In this document: positions 1 to 10,139 of the stretch, piece by piece
Layout of the letters: each line of letters opens with the position of its first letter
Position numbering within the stretch: the first letter of the stretch is position 1
Assembly: GCF_900143235.1 (NCBI RefSeq)
Contig: NZ_FRDF01000010.1
Location: 78,630 to 142,629 of the forward strand
Direction: 5' to 3'
Origin: Erythrobacter sanguineus
GTDB taxonomy: Bacteria > Pseudomonadota > Alphaproteobacteria > Sphingomonadales > Sphingomonadaceae
Length of the DNA: 64,000 bases
Translations under genes and position numbers: made by a program
The notes under the pieces: model-generated
Database searches by the model: none
What the model was told of the DNA's origin: nothing
What the model saw: the letters and a program-made list of their open reading frames with translations, nothing else

Positions 1-1630
<1,630 letters not shown>

Positions 1631-1687
1631 TCACGCGCTTTTCCACGAGTGTTCAGGGTGCTTCGCCAAGCCGGTCAGAACGCGCCA

Positions 1688-2452
1688 TCAGAAGGCTGGG
1701 CGGAAATGCACCTTTCCGCGCCACATGGCGGCGTCAAACAGGCCCATCATGCCGGAGCGGGCGGTATCATCGAACTGCGTCACGTGGCACTGCGCGGCTG
1801 TGGTGGCAGCGGCGAGATCGGCGGGGGTGTAGGCGATAGCCTCGGTCAGCAAAGCGGGGTCGGTTACCGCCCAGTCCGCCATGGCGGGCACGGGCGGGAG
1901 GCTCCCGGTCGGGATGCCGACATAGAGCAGCCGTGCGCCGTTCTGTCGGTCGATCATTTGCTCTGCTTCGGTCACCAACGCGCTCACCATGCGGTGATCG
2001 GCGTGTCCATAGCCGCCATCCGGTCCCCACGTGAGCACAAGGTCGGGCGTGGCCGCAAGATAGGCAGAGACGAACTGGTCGAGGAAGTTCCTGGCCGGAG
2101 AACCTGCAGCCTGCGGTGTGGCGGCAAGAGTGCCGTCGCCCAGCCCTTCGAGGAACCGCGCCTCTGCCCCCAGCGCCTTGGCTGAGCATGTCGCTTCCCC
2201 CCGCCGGATCTCGCCCAGCGCCGCGCCGCGCGGGAGAGACGTTACGCCCGGCCCCTGATCGCCGATCGTGGCAAAGACAATCGTCACGTCATGGCCTTCC
2301 CGTGCCAGCGCGGCGATGGCCGGGGCCATGAACAGCTCATCATCGGGGTGGGCGACGACGACCAGCACGGTTTGCGGCTCGGCCTGCCCTTGCGCCTGCA
2401 TGGGGGTGAGCGCCAGTCCGGCGAGCGCGAGTGCGGTGGCGGTGCGGATCAT
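1688..2452 (-). CDS. PIG-L/LmbE family deacetylase, exported
   Basis: Zinc-dependent N-acetylglucosaminyl deacetylase fold (PIG-L/LmbE). The N-terminal AHPDDE motif, right after a beta strand (QTVLVVV), supplies the first zinc ligands. A downstream GHADH supplies the distal His, and the family's GDQG/GE(I)RR region is present. I chose the ATG at 2452 because an AGAGGAA ribosome site precedes it and it gives a clean signal peptide (MIRTATALALAGLALTP, ending near AQGQA). An upstream in-frame ATG at 2506 would bury that signal. The protein is about 254 residues, normal for the family. The substrate is unknown; an exported version suggests action on an extracytoplasmic glycan or glycoconjugate. 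It is divergent from the acyl-CoA ligase, with start codons about 95 bases apart. Confidence 0.88.
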   Translation of the reverse strand: MIRTATALALAGLALTPMQAQGQAEPQTVLVVVAHPDDELFMAPAIAALAREGHDVTIVFATIGDQGPGVTSLPRGAALGEIRRGEATCSAKALGAEARFLEGLGDGTLAATPQAAGSPARNFLDQFVSAYLAATPDLVLTWGPDGGYGHADHRMVSALVTEAEQMIDRQNGARLLYVGIPTGSLPPVPAMADWAVTDPALLTEAIAYTPADLAAATTAAQCHVTQFDDTARSGMMGLFDAAMWRGKVHFRPAF

Positions 2453-2547
2453 GTCGTTCCTCTCTCCTCGGGCCGCTTCCTGCCACTTGTGCGAGCCGTC
2501 TTGCAAATCCTTTGCGCCGCGCGCTGCGCCGATTATGCATGGCGCCC

Positions 2548-4101
2548 ATGAGCACCGACATGATGATGAGCCGCCTCGCCGAACCCTTCGGCAGCCTCCC
2601 CGATATCCTGATGGAATGGTCGCGCATCAAGGGCGATGACCTCGCCCTGATCGACGAGCGGCGCGAGGTCTATTGGGCGGAACTGGTCGGGCTGGTCGAG
2701 CGGCTGGCGGCGCGGCTGGTCGAGACCGGCCTACAGCGCGGGCAATCGGTGGCGATCCTCGGCACGTCCACGGTCGAATATGCGCTGGTGTTCCTCGCCG
2801 CCGTGCGTGCAGGCGGCGTGGCCGCGCCGCTGACCACCAGTGCGAGCCGTGAGCAGCTTGAAGGCATGGCCAAGGATTCAGGCGCAATCCATCTGTTCAT
2901 CGATGCGGGCAAGGCGGCTGAACTCGGCCCCGATTTCATGGCCGACCTTATCCGCGTGCCCTTGGAGTCGATCGACCAGTGGATGGCGCCTCCCGCTGCC
3001 CGCGCTCCGGCCTTCGCGCCCGAACCCGGCGATCCGTTCAATATCATCTATTCCAGCGGGACGACCGGTATCCCCAAGGGCATCGTCCATTCGCACCAGA
3101 TGCGCTGGCGGCAGTTTGCGGCGACGGCGTTGAGTTACCTCGGCGCGGGGCTGGATGTGCGCTCGCTCGCCTCGACCCCGCTCTATTCCAACACCACCAT
3201 GGTCGCTTTTCTGCCGGTGCTGTTGGCGGGTGGCTGCGTGCGGGTGATGGGCAAGTTCGATTGCGCCAAGTGGCTTGGCTTTGCGCAAGGCGACCGCACC
3301 ACCATCACCATGCTGGTGCCGGTGCAATATCAGCGGCTGATGGATTTTGCCGGGTTCGACGACTTCGACCTGTCGGCGCTGAAACTCAAATACTGCACCT
3401 CCGCCCCCTTTTCCGCTGACCTCAAGCGCGAGGTGCTGGCGCGGATGCCAGGCGGGCTGATCGAGATCTATTCGATGACCGAGGGCGGCGTGGTGTGCCT
3501 GCTGCCAGCCCATGAATTCCCCGACAAGCTCCACACCGTCGGCCGCCCCGCGCCGGGGAGCGAGCTGAAGGTGCTCGATGAGGAGGACCGCGAAGTGCCG
3601 CCCGGCACCTCCGGCAACATGGTGGGCCGCAGCCTCACCATGATGAGCGGTTACAAGAACCGCCCCGACAAGACCGCCGAAGCCCAGTGGATCGACCCCG
3701 CGACGGGCGAGGCCTGGATGCGGATGGGCGATATCGGCCGGGTGGACGCGGAAGGGTTCGTCGAACTGGTGGGCCGGGCCAAGGACATGATCATCTCGGG
3801 CGGGTTCAACATCTATCCATCCGATCTGGAAGCCGAACTGATGCGCGAGGATGACGTGATCGAAGCCGCAGTGGTGGGGATCGCGTCGCGGCAGTGGGGC
3901 GAAACCCCGGTCGGCTTTGTGGTGCTGAAAGGCAGCGCCGCCGATCCCGCAACGATCATGGCGGCGGTCAATGCGCGGCTGGGCAAGACCCAGCGCCTGT
4001 CCGCGCTCCATGCCATCGCCGAAATGCCGCGCAGCCATATCGGCAAGCTGCTGAAAAGCGATCTGCGCGATGAAGCCGTCCGCCTCGGCGAAGCGGACTG
4101 A
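2548..4101 (+). CDS. AMP-dependent acyl-CoA synthetase/ligase
   Basis: ANL-superfamily enzyme that activates a carboxylic acid with ATP to an acyl-adenylate and transfers it to CoA. Diagnostic motifs are the P-loop-like core IIYSSGTTGIPKGIVHSH, the YSMTEGG adenine-binding region, the MGDIGR Asp that contacts the ribose, and the C-terminal hinge/lysine region GRAKDMIISGGFNIYPSDLE. IGKLLKSDLR near the end carries the catalytic Lys. It is about 517 residues, standard length. An alternative in-frame ATG lies at 2539; 2548 (MSTDMMMSRL) looks the more natural start, but neither has a strong ribosome site. The substrate cannot be told from sequence; a medium- or long-chain fatty acid or aromatic acid is possible. 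There is no clear operon partner. Confidence 0.9.
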   Translation: MSTDMMMSRLAEPFGSLPDILMEWSRIKGDDLALIDERREVYWAELVGLVERLAARLVETGLQRGQSVAILGTSTVEYALVFLAAVRAGGVAAPLTTSASREQLEGMAKDSGAIHLFIDAGKAAELGPDFMADLIRVPLESIDQWMAPPAARAPAFAPEPGDPFNIIYSSGTTGIPKGIVHSHQMRWRQFAATALSYLGAGLDVRSLASTPLYSNTTMVAFLPVLLAGGCVRVMGKFDCAKWLGFAQGDRTTITMLVPVQYQRLMDFAGFDDFDLSALKLKYCTSAPFSADLKREVLARMPGGLIEIYSMTEGGVVCLLPAHEFPDKLHTVGRPAPGSELKVLDEEDREVPPGTSGNMVGRSLTMMSGYKNRPDKTAEAQWIDPATGEAWMRMGDIGRVDAEGFVELVGRAKDMIISGGFNIYPSDLEAELMREDDVIEAAVVGIASRQWGETPVGFVVLKGSAADPATIMAAVNARLGKTQRLSALHAIAEMPRSHIGKLLKSDLRDEAVRLGEAD

Positions 4102-4108
4102 CGCAAAC

Positions 4109-4147
4109 GGCCCGGCTGCCGCCCCGTTCGGGGTGGGCAACCGGGCC
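4109..4147. terminator. Bidirectional GC-rich hairpin after the acyl-CoA ligase
   Basis: A GGCCCGG ... CCGGGCC stem with an inner CCCC/GGGG stem begins 8 bases after the ligase stop codon. It lies between that gene and a small minus-strand gene that converges on it, so it could serve both. There is no strong T run, so intrinsic termination is inferred from the structure only. Confidence 0.5.
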
Positions 4148-4205
4148 GATGATGCAAAGCGCAAGGGAGAGGGTTCTCGCGCTTCGCCGGGCTGCTGACG
4201 CGTGC

Positions 4206-4289
4206 TTACACGATAAACGTGTTGAACGCGGTGCCGCTCATGGCGACGGCGAGCAGCAAGGCAATCGCCTTTTCACTGATCATGCGCAT
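4206..4289 (-). CDS. Putative 27-residue hydrophobic small protein
   Basis: A short reading frame (ATG at 4289, TAA at 4206-4208) encodes about 27 residues. It starts MRMISEKAI, followed by a run of Ala/Leu/Val long enough for a short transmembrane or signal-like helix, and ends FIV. An AAAT-rich leader with GGAAAT lies just before the ATG. Downstream on the same strand it runs into the hairpin at 4109-4147. It is too short for homology-based assignment. Support is only the plausible ribosome site, the hydrophobic coherent sequence and the flanking terminator. It could be a small membrane protein or a chance frame. Confidence 0.4.
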   Translation of the reverse strand: MRMISEKAIALLLAVAMSGTAFNTFIV

Positions 4290-4811
4290 GGATTATTTCC
4301 CTGTTCTGTTGTGGTTGAGTCGGCCCGGCGCGGCGAAGCGGAGAGGAATCGCAGTGCGGGCTTGCGCACTATATGGCATGGCGCTTGTCATTATCAAACT
4401 CGTCAGCGCACGAAAATATTTCATCACGGAAAGCGGAAATTGCAATCACTTGCGCCAGCGCCAGCGCGGCAGCACTGGCGCGGCTGGAGACGCGGCCACC
4501 AGTTTTAAGGGGGAGGAAAGGTGGCCGCGTCTCGCGCGCTGCGTGCCCGGCCAATAGTGGCAGAGCGCCCGGCGGGGGCGGGAGGGCCGGGGGGAGGCCG
4601 TCCGTACCGGGTCTGGCAGGCTGGCAGAAGCGCCGTCTTCGGCCTCGTTCTGCCTGGCGATGGCCCCAAAAGGGGGCAGCCAGGGTGGAGAGGAGCCCGG
4701 CGTGCATCGCTTGGATGGCTAATTGATGTTCGATGGCATCGAATTCAAATGCGAAAATACCAAATTTTATTGCACAAAATGCAACATTTGTCAGGCTCCA
4801 TGAATGCAAGT
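4290..4811. other. Gene-poor intergenic stretch
   Basis: No convincing gene seen. The part at about 4360-4450 is AT-richer and may carry the promoter of the 27-residue minus-strand frame. The rest is GC-rich with no coherent coding in either strand, apart from random open frames. Confidence 0.4.
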
Positions 4812-4835
4812 GGCCGCCGGATTTCTCCGGCGGCC
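4812..4835 (-). terminator. Hairpin downstream of the UrcA-family gene
   Basis: Perfect 9-bp stem GGCCGCCGG / CCGGCGGCC with a 6-base loop, 28 bases past the stop of the UrcA-family gene in its direction. It lacks a long U tract, so it is a terminator or 3' stabiliser by inference. Confidence 0.55.
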
Positions 4836-4863
4836 GCCTGTTGGCTTAACGGCCTGATTCGGA

Positions 4864-5199
4864 TCAGTTGGCCGCGATGGCCCGCCCGCGGCGCGCTTCG
4901 TAGGCCGCCACGCGCTCGACCTCGGCGAGGGCGGCGGTGCGGGCTTCGGTGATGCAGCTTTCGTCACGCACTGCGCGGCCATTGGAAAAGCGCCCGATGC
5001 CCTGGACAGTGCACACTTGGCGAAGCTTGGCATCGATGCGCGCTTCAAGAGCGGCGCGCCCCTCGGCGCTCGTCAGATCAATATCACCATAGGCGATGCG
5101 CACCAGAACGGTTTGCTCTGCAGCCTGCGGCGCCGCGATGGCGGGGGCGGTGATAGCGGCGACAGCAGAAAGGGCGATCAGGGGAAGAGTGAAACGCAT
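4864..5199 (-). CDS. UrcA family protein, exported
   Basis: A 111-residue protein with an N-terminal signal peptide (MRFTLPLIALSAVAAITAPAI, then AAPQAA). The mature part matches the UrcA family layout: VLVRIAYGDIDLTSAEGRAALEARID, then two conserved cysteines (VCTVQG and ESCITEA) that probably form a disulfide, and an A/R-rich helix to the end. The ATG at 5199 has GGAG about 10 bases upstream and gives the signal peptide directly; an upstream in-frame start would hide it. UrcA proteins are common in Sphingomonadales and Caulobacterales and are of unknown biochemical role, probably periplasmic. It is divergent from guaA and followed by a hairpin. Confidence 0.82.
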   Translation of the reverse strand: MRFTLPLIALSAVAAITAPAIAAPQAAEQTVLVRIAYGDIDLTSAEGRAALEARIDAKLRQVCTVQGIGRFSNGRAVRDESCITEARTAALAEVERVAAYEARRGRAIAAN

Positions 5200-5467
5200 G
5201 GTTGATACTCCGGGAATTGAGAGGATGTCACACAGAATGATGTCGCTGGCCGACATTCGGTTGCTGTTTGAAACTATTGTGCGGCGCACAAGAGATTTGT
5301 GCAAATGCGAAATGTGCGATGATGGTTTCAAAGAATGCAACACTTGGGGTGCAGAACTTTGGGAACCAATTGGAATAAAGCCTAAAAATATCTGCTGCAC
5401 CGCAAAATAAGACTGTCAGGGCGCTGCGGTGCTGGACAGCGCAGGGCGCGCTTCGTAATCCGCGCTC

Positions 5468-7069
5468 ATGAGCGCGCACCCAACCAGCCCCGAGACCGGC
5501 GATTCCGCTGTCCCCGAAACTGTCCTGATTGTCGATTTCGGATCGCAAGTGACCCAATTGATCGCGCGCCGCGTGCGCGAAGCCGGGGTCTATTCCGAAA
5601 TCGCCCCCTTCACCCAGGCCGAGGCGGCATTCGCCCGCCTGAAGCCGAAGGGCATCATCCTGTCGGGATCACCCGCCAGTGTTCCTGAAGATGGCAGCCC
5701 GCGCGCGCCGCAAATGCTGTTCGAGGCGGGCGTGCCGATCCTTGGAATCTGTTACGGACAGCAGGTGATGACCCACCAGCTCGGCGGCGAGGTGCGGCCC
5801 GGCCACGAGACCGGAGAAGGCGGCGAATTTGGCCGCGCGTTCCTGACCGTGACCGCCGATTGCGCGCTGTTCGACGGGCTGTGGGACGTCGGCGAACGGC
5901 ATCAGGTGTGGATGAGCCATGGCGACAAGGTGACGCAGTTTGCCGAAGGATTTGATATCGTTGCCACCAGCGATGGCGCGCCCTTCGCGGTGATCGCGGA
6001 CGAGGCGCGCAGGTTCTACGGCACCCAGTTCCACCCCGAAGTTGTGCATACGCCCGATGGCGGCAAGCTGCTCGCTAATTTCGTGCGCCATGTCTGCGGG
6101 ATGGCGGGCGACTGGACCATGGCCGAATTCCGCAAGACCAAGATCGAGGAAATCCGCGCACAGGTGGGCGGTGGCAGGGTGATCTGCGGCCTATCCGGCG
6201 GGGTCGATTCGGCGGTTGCGGCGGTGCTGATCCATGAAGCGATCGGCGACCAGCTGACCTGCGTCTTTGTCGATCACGGCCTGATGCGGATGGGCGAGGC
6301 CGAGCAGGTCGTCAGCCTGTTCAAGAACCACTACAACATCCCGCTGGTCCACGTGGAGGCCGAAGAGCTGTTCCTCGGCGGACTCGCAGGCCTCACCGAT
6401 CCCGAGGCCAAGCGCAAGTTCATCGGCAAGACCTTCATCGACGTGTTCGAGGCCGAGGCGAAGAAGATCGGCGGGGCCGCGTTCCTCGCCCAAGGCACGC
6501 TCTATCCCGACGTGATCGAAAGCGTCAGCTTCACCGGCGGGCCTTCGGTGACGATCAAGAGCCACCACAATGTCGGCGGATTGCCCGAACGCATGAACAT
6601 GGCCCTGGTCGAGCCCCTGCGCGAATTGTTCAAGGACGAGGTGCGCGATCTGGGCCGCGAATTGGGCCTGCCCGATGCCTTTGTCGGGCGGCATCCGTTC
6701 CCCGGCCCGGGCCTTGCGATCCGCATCCCCGGCGAAGTGACCAAGGAGCGCTGCGATATCCTGCGCAAGGCCGATAGCATCTATCTGGAGGAAATCCGCA
6801 ATGCGGGCCTTTATGATGCGATCTGGCAGGCCTTTGCGGTGCTGCTGCCGGTGAAAACCGTGGGCGTGATGGGCGACAGCCGCACTTACGATTCGGTCTG
6901 CGCCCTGCGCGCCGTCACCTCGACCGACGGGATGACCGCCGATGTCTTCCCCTATGACGCCGGGTTCCTGACCCGCGTCGCCACCCGCATCGTCAACGAG
7001 GTGAAGGGCATCAACCGCGTGGTCTATGATTACACCAGCAAGCCACCAGGAACGATCGAGTGGGAATAG
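5468..7069 (+). CDS. guaA: GMP synthase (glutamine-hydrolysing)
   Basis: Converts XMP to GMP with glutamine and ATP, the last step of guanine nucleotide synthesis. The N-terminal class I glutamine amidotransferase shows GICYGQQ (nucleophile Cys) and the FHPEV His. The ATP-pyrophosphatase domain has the [12 protein letters not shown]-loop. The C-terminal dimerisation domain ends in [13 protein letters not shown]. It is 533 residues, close to the E. coli enzyme. The final codons GAG TGG GAA TAG form the left border of a genomic island, as expected for integrases that target the 3' end of guaA; the coding end is restored by the island. Confidence 0.98.
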   Translation: MSAHPTSPETGDSAVPETVLIVDFGSQVTQLIARRVREAGVYSEIAPFTQAEAAFARLKPKGIILSGSPASVPEDGSPRAPQMLFEAGVPILGICYGQQVMTHQLGGEVRPGHETGEGGEFGRAFLTVTADCALFDGLWDVGERHQVWMSHGDKVTQFAEGFDIVATSDGAPFAVIADEARRFYGTQFHPEVVHTPDGGKLLANFVRHVCGMAGDWTMAEFRKTKIEEIRAQVGGGRVICGLSGGVDSAVAAVLIHEAIGDQLTCVFVDHGLMRMGEAEQVVSLFKNHYNIPLVHVEAEELFLGGLAGLTDPEAKRKFIGKTFIDVFEAEAKKIGGAAFLAQGTLYPDVIESVSFTGGPSVTIKSHHNVGGLPERMNMALVEPLRELFKDEVRDLGRELGLPDAFVGRHPFPGPGLAIRIPGEVTKERCDILRKADSIYLEEIRNAGLYDAIWQAFAVLLPVKTVGVMGDSRTYDSVCALRAVTSTDGMTADVFPYDAGFLTRVATRIVNEVKGINRVVYDYTSKPPGTIEWE

Positions 7070-7240
7070 AGAAATATAACTAAGTAACTGATATTAATGC
7101 AATATAAAGTTTCGCATAACTTTCATGTGCAATGAAAAATCGTTGCCCTTCAGTGCCTCGCCACACAAACTTTCATAAAACGGATACTACCGCGAATCGT
7201 AGGGTATGTTGGTTGAAAGGTGCAGCTTGGTGAGGTGCTG

Positions 7241-7591
7241 ATGGTCTCAAAGAAGAAACGCTTTAGTGACGATGAGATCCCTGTCTTCAACGACGGATGC
7301 ATCTACAAGCGTGGGGACTACTGGCACTTTCGTCTCTGGCTGAGAGATGAAAACAAATATGCTCGCAAAAGCTTGGGAACGACGAATCGCGCAAAGGCGA
7401 TTGAGCGCGGGGAAGCGTTCTATCTTGAGCTTCGCGCTAATCAGCAGATTGGCAAAAAGTACTTCTCACTGACAGCGAAGGAAGGGGTTCTCAAAAAATC
7501 ATTCCTCCAGCCAGCTTTCACTGCAACACTGTTTTTCCAAGAAAGAAAAAATTCGGCTTTAAAAGTAAATTGCTTTTTAGTCGTCATCTGA
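7241..7591 (+). pseudogene. N-terminal fragment of a tyrosine-recombinase integrase
   Basis: About 85 residues resemble the start of phage-type integrases: DEIPVFNDGCIYKRGDYWHF, RKSLGTTNRAKAIERGEAFY and then GKKYFSLTAKEG. This is the arm-binding and early core-binding region. After about position 7490 the frame runs into low-complexity residues with no integrase character and stops at 7591, overlapping the end of the opposite-strand lipoprotein gene. The catalytic domain is absent. The ATG at 7241 follows GGTGAGG; a GTG at 7220 is also in frame. Its place just behind guaA fits the integrase of an island using guaA as attachment site. Confidence 0.6.
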
Positions 7592-8194
7592 CGATTCATC
7601 ATCGTCCGAATTATCTGAGGATTCATTGTCGCTATCTGAATTATCTGAAGATTCATCGTCTTGGAATTGATCGCTAGCGCTCGCCTCTTTCAGAGAATTG
7701 TTAGAGCTATTGTCATCTTTCACTTCCTCGTTCAAATTGATAGATGTGTTCTGAGTTTCAGCCTTCATGACGTCGGCCGCCACCTCTAAGGTAGACTTAA
7801 ACATCGCCTGCCAAGCGTCAGGCGACGCGTTGGTGGACATAGCTGTCTCGCAGGTGCGGAAGAATATTTCACGCACAAACAGAAGCGCAGGGGTTCTGCC
7901 AATCATTTCGGTATCAGCGGAGCCTTCACTATCGGACTCACCTTCGCTCCCAGCACTCACGAGGCTAAGATCTAAAGATAGCGCTGCATTTTGAGAATAT
8001 GCCGCATCAGGCGCACTCTGGAAACAAAATCGCGCCCCCTCTGGCCCATGCTGTACCAACCCGATACCGACCGAAGCATCTCGCGCTATGATTTGCGTAC
8101 GAGACTTCACATCGCGAGCTTTGTAATAGGGGCTTGCGCAAGAGCTTACCAAAATTCCAGCAAATATTGGTGAAATAATTAATAATCTTCTCAT
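7577..8194 (-). CDS. Lipoprotein with Ser/Asp-rich acidic tail
   Basis: A 205-residue protein of no recognised family. It has a lipoprotein signal (MRRLLIISPIFAGILVSSCAS) with the lipobox Cys at about residue 19. The middle has two cysteines (RFCFQS and FRTCET) and the last ~50 residues are a Ser/Asp/Glu-Asn low-complexity tail built of DDESSDNSD-like units. Codon use and base composition are AT-richer than the flanking chromosome, fitting acquisition with the island. The acidic tail could bind divalent cations or be an extended linker; that is inference. Its start overlaps no other gene and its end overlaps the integrase fragment by 15 bases. Confidence 0.65.
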   Translation of the reverse strand: MRRLLIISPIFAGILVSSCASPYYKARDVKSRTQIIARDASVGIGLVQHGPEGARFCFQSAPDAAYSQNAALSLDLSLVSAGSEGESDSEGSADTEMIGRTPALLFVREIFFRTCETAMSTNASPDAWQAMFKSTLEVAADVMKAETQNTSINLNEEVKDDNSSNNSLKEASASDQFQDDESSDNSDSDNESSDNSDDDESSDDD

Positions 8195-8404
8195 AGCTAA
8201 TCCACTTATAAATTTAAAAGAAATTATGGTAATTTATTCAACCATATTTTTCTTTTGGCAATGCAGTGTAATATTCAAGGTCTGGCTTGCAAAATAGTTT
8301 GATATTGAAATTGCACTGTGCAGGCGCTTGAATTTTTTTATTACCATACAAAATAAAAAGCACCTGCATTTTCATGCGAGAACTGCTTTGGCTATTCAAA
8401 TTCT
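8195..8404. other. AT-rich spacer between island genes
   Basis: About 210 bases, strongly AT-rich. It probably holds the promoter of the lipoprotein gene and the 3' end of the neighbouring transcript. No gene seen. Confidence 0.4.
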
Positions 8405-8953
8405 TTAGTCATCCTGCAGGCACAGTGCAGTCATAGTTTTCTTTCCATCTCCCAAATCGTAGAAAAGCACCAATCCATCATAGACTTTTTTATTTGCGTT
8501 GCCTCTAAACAATGTGACCCACGTGCCATCATTTTTTTCTGATATCTTAAATCCGTCGACATTTATCTCCGTAGTGTCATCGATATCATTTTCATTGAAA
8601 CCGCCACCCGACCACAAAATTTTTCCGTCAGTTTTATCATATGCTTCGTGGAATTTCTGTTTGTTCCGAGAGCGAAACTTGATGCTCATATCTTCATCGT
8701 CTTGGACTGCATTACTGTCATTGACATAAACTTTAAGATAGGATTTTTGAACGCTTACACTCTTGCCAGTCGTCGTAAAACGATCGTTGCTTTCACAATT
8801 GAGATTGAAGCCGCTTGTAGGGTTGCCTGCTGCGATTTGAGACTCGACGGGAGCGTAGCAGCCGCACTTCAGCTCCGTAGCTGATGCTGACGTTGATATC
8901 GAGGAAATACTAATTACTGTGAATATTGCAGGTATCATAAGAAATTTTGACAT
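8405..8953 (-). CDS. Secreted protein of unknown family, paralogue A
   Basis: A 182-residue exported protein. The signal peptide (MSKFLMIPAIFTVISISSIS, cleavage near SASA) is followed by a conserved N-terminal block ELKCGCYAPVES with two close cysteines. Next come NLNCESNDRFTTTG and a C-terminal GDGKKTMTALCLQDD block with a last Cys. Four cysteines shared with the downstream paralogue could make two disulfides. Middle blocks such as FRSRNKQKFHEAYD and GLVLFYDLGDG suggest a small beta-rich domain. I do not recognise the family. It sits 108 bases from its paralogue, in the same orientation, in AT-rich island DNA. Confidence 0.65.
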   Translation of the reverse strand: MSKFLMIPAIFTVISISSISTSASATELKCGCYAPVESQIAAGNPTSGFNLNCESNDRFTTTGKSVSVQKSYLKVYVNDSNAVQDDEDMSIKFRSRNKQKFHEAYDKTDGKILWSGGGFNENDIDDTTEINVDGFKISEKNDGTWVTLFRGNANKKVYDGLVLFYDLGDGKKTMTALCLQDD

Positions 8954-9061
8954 TTAATTATCCTGAAAATTCAAATGATATTTTTCTCGTCATATTCAGT
9001 ATTTGAATAGATTGTGGCCCCTGTGCTTTAACACAGGAGCCACTTGAATTATTTGAAGTCT

Positions 9062-9622
9062 TTAATGATCCTGCAGGCACAGTGCAGTCATGGTTTTCTT
9101 TCCATCGCCAAGATCATTAAACAGGACTACGCCAACGTAGTCTGTACCAGTTGTCTCGCCCTTGAAAGCGGCGGTCCATGTACCGTCCTTACCTTCAATT
9201 TTAAATCCGCTCACTTTTTGATCATTATTGTCATTTTTAGCGCCAGCCCATAGCAGGTCTTTGGTATTGCCATCATATGCTGCGATGAAATCTTTTTTGT
9301 TCCGAGAGCGGAAGGTAATGTCCATATCGTTATCGCCCTGGACCGCTCCGCTTGCGTCAACATACACTTTCATATCGGACTTTTGTACGCTTACAGCCGT
9401 GCCAGTTGTAGTGAACCGATCGTTGCTTTCGCAATTGAGATTGTAGCCGTTTGAAGGGTTGCCTGCTGCGATTTTGGATTCGACGGGAGCATAGCATCCG
9501 CACTTCAGATCTGTTGCCGAAGAGGCTGCAGAAGATGCTGGAGCAGGAGTCGCGAGCGAAGCAATCGCTGCAAACACGGCGACCGCAGCGCAGGCCGTGG
9601 ATGAAATTACAATCTTATTCAT
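9062..9622 (-). CDS. Secreted protein of unknown family, paralogue B
   Basis: A 186-residue paralogue of the next gene downstream on the same strand. It keeps the blocks DLKCGCYAPVES, NLNCESNDRFTTTG, VSVQKS, FRSRNKK and GDGKKTMTALCLQDH, including all four cysteines. The signal peptide runs MNKIVISSTACAAVAVFAAI to about PAPASSA. The start at 9622 is chosen because GGGGA lies about 9 bases upstream and it exposes the signal; an in-frame upstream start at 9745 adds a non-signal-like 41 residues. Base composition is slightly less AT-rich than its partner. The function is unknown; the pair looks like a tandem duplication with divergence in the central region. Confidence 0.65.
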   Translation of the reverse strand: MNKIVISSTACAAVAVFAAIASLATPAPASSAASSATDLKCGCYAPVESKIAAGNPSNGYNLNCESNDRFTTTGTAVSVQKSDMKVYVDASGAVQGDNDMDITFRSRNKKDFIAAYDGNTKDLLWAGAKNDNNDQKVSGFKIEGKDGTWTAAFKGETTGTDYVGVVLFNDLGDGKKTMTALCLQDH

Positions 9623-9784
9623 AATTAGAAATCCCCAAAACTCTGAAATTAAAGAGAACTTGTAAATTTTACGTGATAGTACGCATAAAGCATGGGGGTG
9701 TTTGACAAGTAGAAATACTAAATTAATTAAAATTTCCCCATCCACGCTTCAGTAGATAGGTTGTGCCTGTGTAACAATAGTTGA

Positions 9785-9798
9785 GGAATTTAAATTCC
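9785..9798. repeat. 14-bp perfect palindrome GGAATTTAAATTCC
   Basis: Perfect inverted repeat in the 275-base gene-free stretch between the secreted-protein paralogue B and the integrase remnant. Possibly a dimeric regulator site upstream of the two paralogues, or chance in AT-rich DNA. Confidence 0.35.
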
Positions 9799-9896
9799 CA
9801 CTGCCAACTGAGTAGCCCCTTTTCAATAGGAGGCCTCATTATCAAAACTGGCTGGCTTCATGTGTTAAAACTCTGGTTTTCATCTATATTTGCCCA

Positions 9897-10136
9897 TCAG
9901 ATCGTGTTCACCGCATTCGCCAGCTGATCATCCGTCACATCGCAGTAGAGTGCTGTTGTCTGAATGTTCGCATGACCCAGCGCATTCTGAATCGCCCCCA
10001 TTCCGATGCCCGCTGCATTCAATCGTGATGCGAACGTCCTGCGACCTGAATGGCTGCTCGTTTTGATGCCAGCTTGTGCGTAGATCGCTTTGAAGCGTAA
10101 CCCGACATGACAGGTCCGACACCGAATGAGCCTACT
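9897..10136 (-). pseudogene. C-terminal fragment of a tyrosine-recombinase integrase
   Basis: About 79 residues carry the catalytic end of a phage-type integrase. Box II is SSHSGRRTFASRLNAAG with the His-x-x-Arg pair. ALGHANIQTTALYCDV follows, with the His and the nucleophilic Tyr, then a tail DDQLANAVNTI. The reading frame is cut at its 5' side where the IS630-type element sits, and no continuation in frame is found on the far side. It lies on the opposite strand to the N-terminal fragment at 7241-7591, so it is either from another integrase or the island was rearranged. Confidence 0.7.
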
Positions 10137-10139
10137 TTA

